Shown: one piece after another, positions 60,157 through 64,000 of the stretch
Layout: every line of letters starts with the position of its first letter
How positions within the stretch are numbered: the stretch's first letter is position 1
Assembly (NCBI GenBank): GCA_032717465.1
Contig: CM064671.1
Coordinates: 60,155,859-60,219,858, forward strand
Source of the DNA: Coenobita brevimanus
Taxonomy: Eukaryota > Arthropoda > Malacostraca > Decapoda > Coenobitidae
Length of the DNA stretch: 64,000 bases
Reading direction: 5' to 3'
Notes under the pieces: model-generated
What the model saw: only the letters and a program-made list of their open reading frames with translations
What the model was told of the DNA's origin: nothing
Databases searched by the model: none
Translations under genes and position numbers: made by a program

Positions 60157-60544
60157 TGCACCTGTTACGTATTTGTGTTGGCCTTAAAACTGTATGTTAG
60201 GACTCCATATTATAATTACAAATCATAATAGACAGATAAATAGATAGATAGAGAGACAGATAGAAGCAGGAAGTCAGATGATGAGAAGGTACTGTGTCTG
60301 CGAGAATCGAGCAATGCTAAACATGCTTACACACTCTTAACTCAAGGACTGCTTTATAGGCACACAACAGCGCCTCGTGACCATACACACACACACACAC
60401 ACATACTCACACACAGGCTTCTAGAACTTTCCAACCACAGTGAACACACTTGACACGACTCCTGCTACACCAGAATTTAGGAAAGAGAGCTCAGATGGAG
60501 GCTAGCCATAGAACAGGCAGGTCGTAGGGAGAAGGGCTTAGCAA

Positions 60545-60580
<36 letters not shown>

Positions 60581-60829
60581 CAGGAGGTAGCTAGCGGGAC
60601 TCTACTTTATACTTCACTCGTGTGAGAGATTTTGTTAATATTTCCAAGACAAATAAAAGTAGTCCCATACTATTCTTTACCTCTCCTGTCATTGCATGAC
60701 AAATGGGAACCAAGATTATCAACGTACAAACAACTCAAGTATAACAACCGCTCGTCCACAAGTCTAATATATATAACTTCTCTACAAGTAACTACAAAGT
60801 CTTTTTATGACAACTGTAGTTACATTTTG
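60157..60829. repeat. Spacer with dispersed repeat copy 2, (AC)n and (GA)n
   Basis: 60360-60535 repeats the block at 113-290. AC units lie at 60386-60405 and GA units at 60548-60575. The edges match minisatellite sequence. Confidence 0.6.
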
Positions 60830-60833
60830 TTAA

Positions 60834-61594
60834 CCCGCCGCGTCCTGGAGACGTGAATTCACATCCTCACATGATGTACACTCATATCCCGGAGACGTAA
60901 ATTAATGCGGCAACATTGCAAGGTCCCTAATTTGCACAATTTTCAATTTTCGCAAGTGATTTTTGGCACGTATACATGGGACACCTTCCTCTACAAGATG
61001 CCAGGCAGGGACAATGCCTTACCCAGCACGACCTCCTTCCCCCCCCTGCATGACCTTTTCTCAGCAATTCACCTGTTATCAGTGACCTGGCCAGTAAAGC
61101 CATGTCATGCCACAGTACGAAATTCAGGGCCAGAGTGATTTCCCAATCGATGACAATGTGGAGGACAAACATTGGAGGAAGAAACAGTCAGAAATGATGA
61201 TCAGGTAATGTGGCAAAAAAAGGTCAGGAATGGTGATGAGTTAGTGAGTGAAACAATGCTTATAATCCCTATATTACCATTTGAAAACCAATATACTCTC
61301 GTACTACATATAAATTCGTACCAAATAAATAAATAAATACCGTTTATGAGTGGTGTAGAATAGTTATCCTCCCATAGAACTCGTTTTCTTTGCAGCCAGC
61401 CTGATAGAAAACCCTGTAAGGTAAGGAGGTACTCCTACCTGGATCGAGTATTTTAAACCTCAGGTGAGCGATTTCTCTATGAAATTTCGATGTTTCTCAC
61501 CAAAAGCGGATGTTTGAGCCAAAAAAAAAAAAAAGGTCCGAAAATGTCGGGACTGGGGCGTACCACTGCCCAGAAAACGTCGGGATTGGGCGGG
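60834..61594 (-). mobile_element. TTAA-flanked non-autonomous element M4 (inverted)
   Basis: TTAA at 60830-60833 and 61595-61598; the inverse of M3 along its 761 bp, including the palindromic subterminal region (gacgtgaattcacatc here, one arm mutated). M3 and M4 share some end-specific changes (the tctccgggatatgagtg block) and form the closest pair. Confidence 0.85.
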
Positions 61595-61598
61595 TTAA

Positions 61599-61900
61599 TG
61601 CAATTGTAACATAATTGTTTTGGCCATAATTGAAGTTAAAGTTACTTAAAAGTTACGTCTTGTTTATGCACCTGTTACATAGTTGTGTTGGCCCTAAAAT
61701 TGTAGTTACATATTGTTAATGCAACTGTTACAAAATTGTGCTGGCTATAATTGTAGTAATGCTATCGTTTGTAGTTACATAATTGTAGCAACTGTAATTG
61801 CAGTAAAGCAAGGTAATGCAAGCGTCTGTAGTTACATAATTGTAACAAGTGTAACATAATTGTAGGAATCACAAGTGTGGTCATTGTAGCTATATAACTG
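61599..61900. repeat. About 53-bp minisatellite, right block
   Basis: Continues the units of 59150-59400 with more decay (gttacataattgtagcaact). Confidence 0.65.
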
Positions 61901-61977
61901 ATACATATATATAAAATTAATACAATAATAGCAATACAGTCATCTTATGTATCAACCATATATGATGTGCTTATTTA

Positions 61978-62375
61978 TTTGAGACACCATGGGCATATTG
62001 GCTTAGTTATATGAGACACCATAGGTGTATTGGCTAAGTTATGTGAGACACCACAGGTGTATTAGCTTAGTTATGTTGCACAGTTTATTTTAGACATCAT
62101 AGGTGTATTAGCTTAGTTATGTGAGACACCATAGGTGTATTAGCTTAGTTATGTGAGACACCATAGGAGTATTAGCTTAGTTATGTGAGACACCATAGTG
62201 TATTATCTTAGTTATGTGAGACACCATAGGTGTATTAGCTTAGTTATGTGAGACACCATAGGTGTTTTAGCTTAGTTATGTTGCACAGTTTATTTGCGAC
62301 ACCATGGGTGTATTGGCTTAACTACGTTGCACAGTTTATATGAGACACCATGGGTGTATTGACTTAGGTAAGTTA
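61978..62375. repeat. 32-bp minisatellite, about 11 units
   Basis: Units begin gagacaccataggtgtatta and end gcttagttatgt. Some carry an extra ttgcacagtttat segment, giving 46-bp variants. Confidence 0.92.
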
Positions 62376-62453
62376 CACAGTTTGAATTAAGATGATATAT
62401 GTAATCCATAATTTGTTATTTCATATAAAATTATATATACAGTATTTACAATA

Positions 62454-62484
62454 TGTTCAGTGTTCACTAAGTGAACACTGAACA
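62454..62484. other. Perfect 31-bp palindrome
   Basis: TGTTCAGTGTTCACT and its exact reverse complement flank a single central base. It lies about 80 bp past the 32-bp minisatellite. Confidence 0.85.
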
Positions 62485-62829
62485 TTTGACACTATGGCCC
62501 TCCAAAGGTTGTGAAGTCACTTGATAATGTTTCCCTATTTTAAAATTCATCTTTAGGTATTGGTTGCAAGTACTAAAGTGTGTGGCTGAGTATAGTACAC
62601 TGTTGCTAGCTCCATTTTTGTTAGTCATTTTCACTTGATTTTCCTTGTCACTGTAATATGAATAATACATGTGTACTTATATTTTGATTCTCTGGTCTTG
62701 CTTGTTTTTCATATGTATGTATCATACGTTTGAGTAAGGATCTTGTCTATCACTGTGTATTTATGTAGGGTTGTATATAAATGAAGTAGTACTATTAAAC
62801 TAATAGAGTAAATGTTTGACTCACTGATA

Positions 62830-63084
62830 TTAACTGTGGTGGGAATACTGGGTAGGATGCTGCTGATGATGATTGTGATGATGGCTGAAGGATGTAGGTA
62901 GGGTTGATTGAAGTAGGTCAGGGACCTGGTATGTCTGCATCGGCACTCGGTGTCGTTGTCCCCATTCAGCTGATGGTGACCCCACTGCTGAGTAGCTGTC
63001 TCGCTCTGGTAGTTGTGGTGGAGATGGTGGTGGTGGTAGTGTTGGAAAAGGTGAAGGTTGTGGTGGAGGGTAGTGGAGGTTCAA
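62830..63084 (-). other. Possible start of a gag-like frame
   Basis: An 84-codon frame rich in Pro, His and Gln lies downstream, in minus orientation, of the LTR-like sequence at 63622-64000. Position and composition fit a gag N-terminus, but no gag motif is visible and it ends at a stop near 62830. Confidence 0.25.
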
Positions 63085-63566
63085 GGAGGGAGAAAATGTG
63101 CCGATGCTACATCACCATGTTGGTTCAACACAGAGATGCACTTCCTCCTTTCTCTTTTCTTGTTGTTGTTTGTTGTTCTTTTTAAATTGTAGTGTTTGAT
63201 TTTCCTTACTCATTGAGATTAACTTGTAGGCTTGTAGAGTTGTTGATCGACGTAGTTTATTGTTGATATTGTTTCTCGCAATAGTGGAGTTGTGGTTTAG
63301 GAGCGATTAGGAACGAAGTTAAGCTGTGTTGATGCGTCGCTGGCTCTCACACTCTGCTTTACTTGTTTGTTTTTTGTCTGATTGTGTGAAGTCGCCAAAT
63401 AGAGCGTAGTCGTAGATTGCTGTGATTGAAACATTAATCAGCTTCATTTGCAGCTCGCAAATGTCTTAGTATAAATTCGTAAGGCATAGCTTGATTGTGG
63501 TTCGTTTTCACCGCTCGCCACCAGTCTCGAGTGGCGTAGTTTATCGTAGTTGGTTCGTTATTACCG

Positions 63567-63621
63567 CTGCTCACCAATGTAATTGAGGGTAGTACTTTCG
63601 TTTTTACTGCTGCTCACCAAT
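63567..63621 (-). other. Duplicated post-LTR (primer-site-like) motif
   Basis: On the minus strand ACATTGGTGAGCAGC occurs twice, directly after the LTR-like end CTACTTACA and again about 40 bp on. TGG right after CA is where a tRNA primer site normally starts. Confidence 0.35.
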
Positions 63622-64000
63622 GTAAGTAGACGTAGCCAAGGGGTGTAAATAAGCAGGGAAAGTTATCCGGCCAGCAATCTCGATAGCGTGGTTTTAGGTA
63701 CTTGTAGTGAGATAGGGCACTTGATTATGGATCGTTAAGCTCAGCCAGAATTAAGTAGTGAGACATAGTGTCAATGAGGTGAGTTACAGCACTCTTGGGT
63801 TACAAGTTTTTTTTATTGCACAAACTTATAAAAAGGGTGAGCTACAGTTTAGTAGAGCATGATACTAATGTCAGACCTTTTCACCAGCCTTCTCTCCCCT
63901 TTCATTCTCTAACCCCCCTCTCACTGTACCGGTATCTGACCCTCGTGTTAATGGACCTACTCTCCAACCCCTTTTTCTGATCAGAAGGGAATCTCTCCAA
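63622..64000 (-). repeat. LTR-like sequence, second copy, cut by the window edge
   Basis: Matches 55937-56320 in the same orientation, with about one change per ten bases or fewer in the central part (gagatagggcacttgattat is identical). It would be the 5' LTR of a minus-strand element whose body runs leftward. It continues beyond the window. Confidence 0.55.

Noticed and set aside
61978..62375. CRISPR array (32-bp repeated units)
   Set aside because: Units are directly contiguous with no unique spacers; this is a minisatellite.

Overview
The window looks like nuclear DNA of an arthropod, most probably a decapod crustacean. It is intron-rich, packed with microsatellites and LINE fragments, and carries one split chemosensory-type ionotropic receptor (IR) gene. 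The phylum-level call is inference from these features; no rRNA or mitochondrial marker is present. I see no bacterial-style genes.

The one cellular gene I can support is an IR gene on the minus strand. Six exons (52,732 down to 26,648) join in phase with GT..AG splice sites and give the last 321 residues: end of S1, TM1, pore, TM2, S2, TM3 and stop. The N-terminal and upstream S1 exons were not found and probably lie beyond 64,000 or are hidden in repeats. Its introns (up to about 10.9 kb) hold most of the transposons between 27 and 50 kb.

Layout. 1-1,870: AT-rich DNA with trinucleotide repeats. 1,873-11,895: a nearly full-length RNase H-bearing LINE (family B) with a 9-bp target duplication. 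It is interrupted by a Jockey/CR1-like LINE (family A), which is itself interrupted by a 759-bp TTAA-flanked element (family M). 12,669-14,571: a P-like element with an 8-bp target duplication, a THAP-like remnant and a 1.45-kb CAA/CAC tract. 15-22 kb: RTE-type LINEs, a 1.24-kb foldback element and a TIR element split by two LINEs. 22.6-25.4 kb: a fourfold tandem exon-like repeat, then long GA, CT and GT tracts. 26.6-52.7 kb: the IR gene, with its introns carrying RTE copies, a family A LINE split by a 5.3-kb Tc1-like element with about 500-bp TIRs, and a second B/A/TTAA nest. 53.3-55.6 kb: a decayed open frame of an uncharacterised repeat-type protein family. 55.9-64 kb: LTR sequences, minisatellites and two more family M copies in opposite orientation.

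The strongest signal is transposon history that can be read inside this one window. Four insertions (two of family M, one of family N, one Tc1-like) sit in copies of the same LINE, and other copies here preserve the empty target site. This shows TTAA targeting by two distinct non-autonomous families with CCC..GGG termini (piggyBac-like) and TA targeting by the Tc1-like element.
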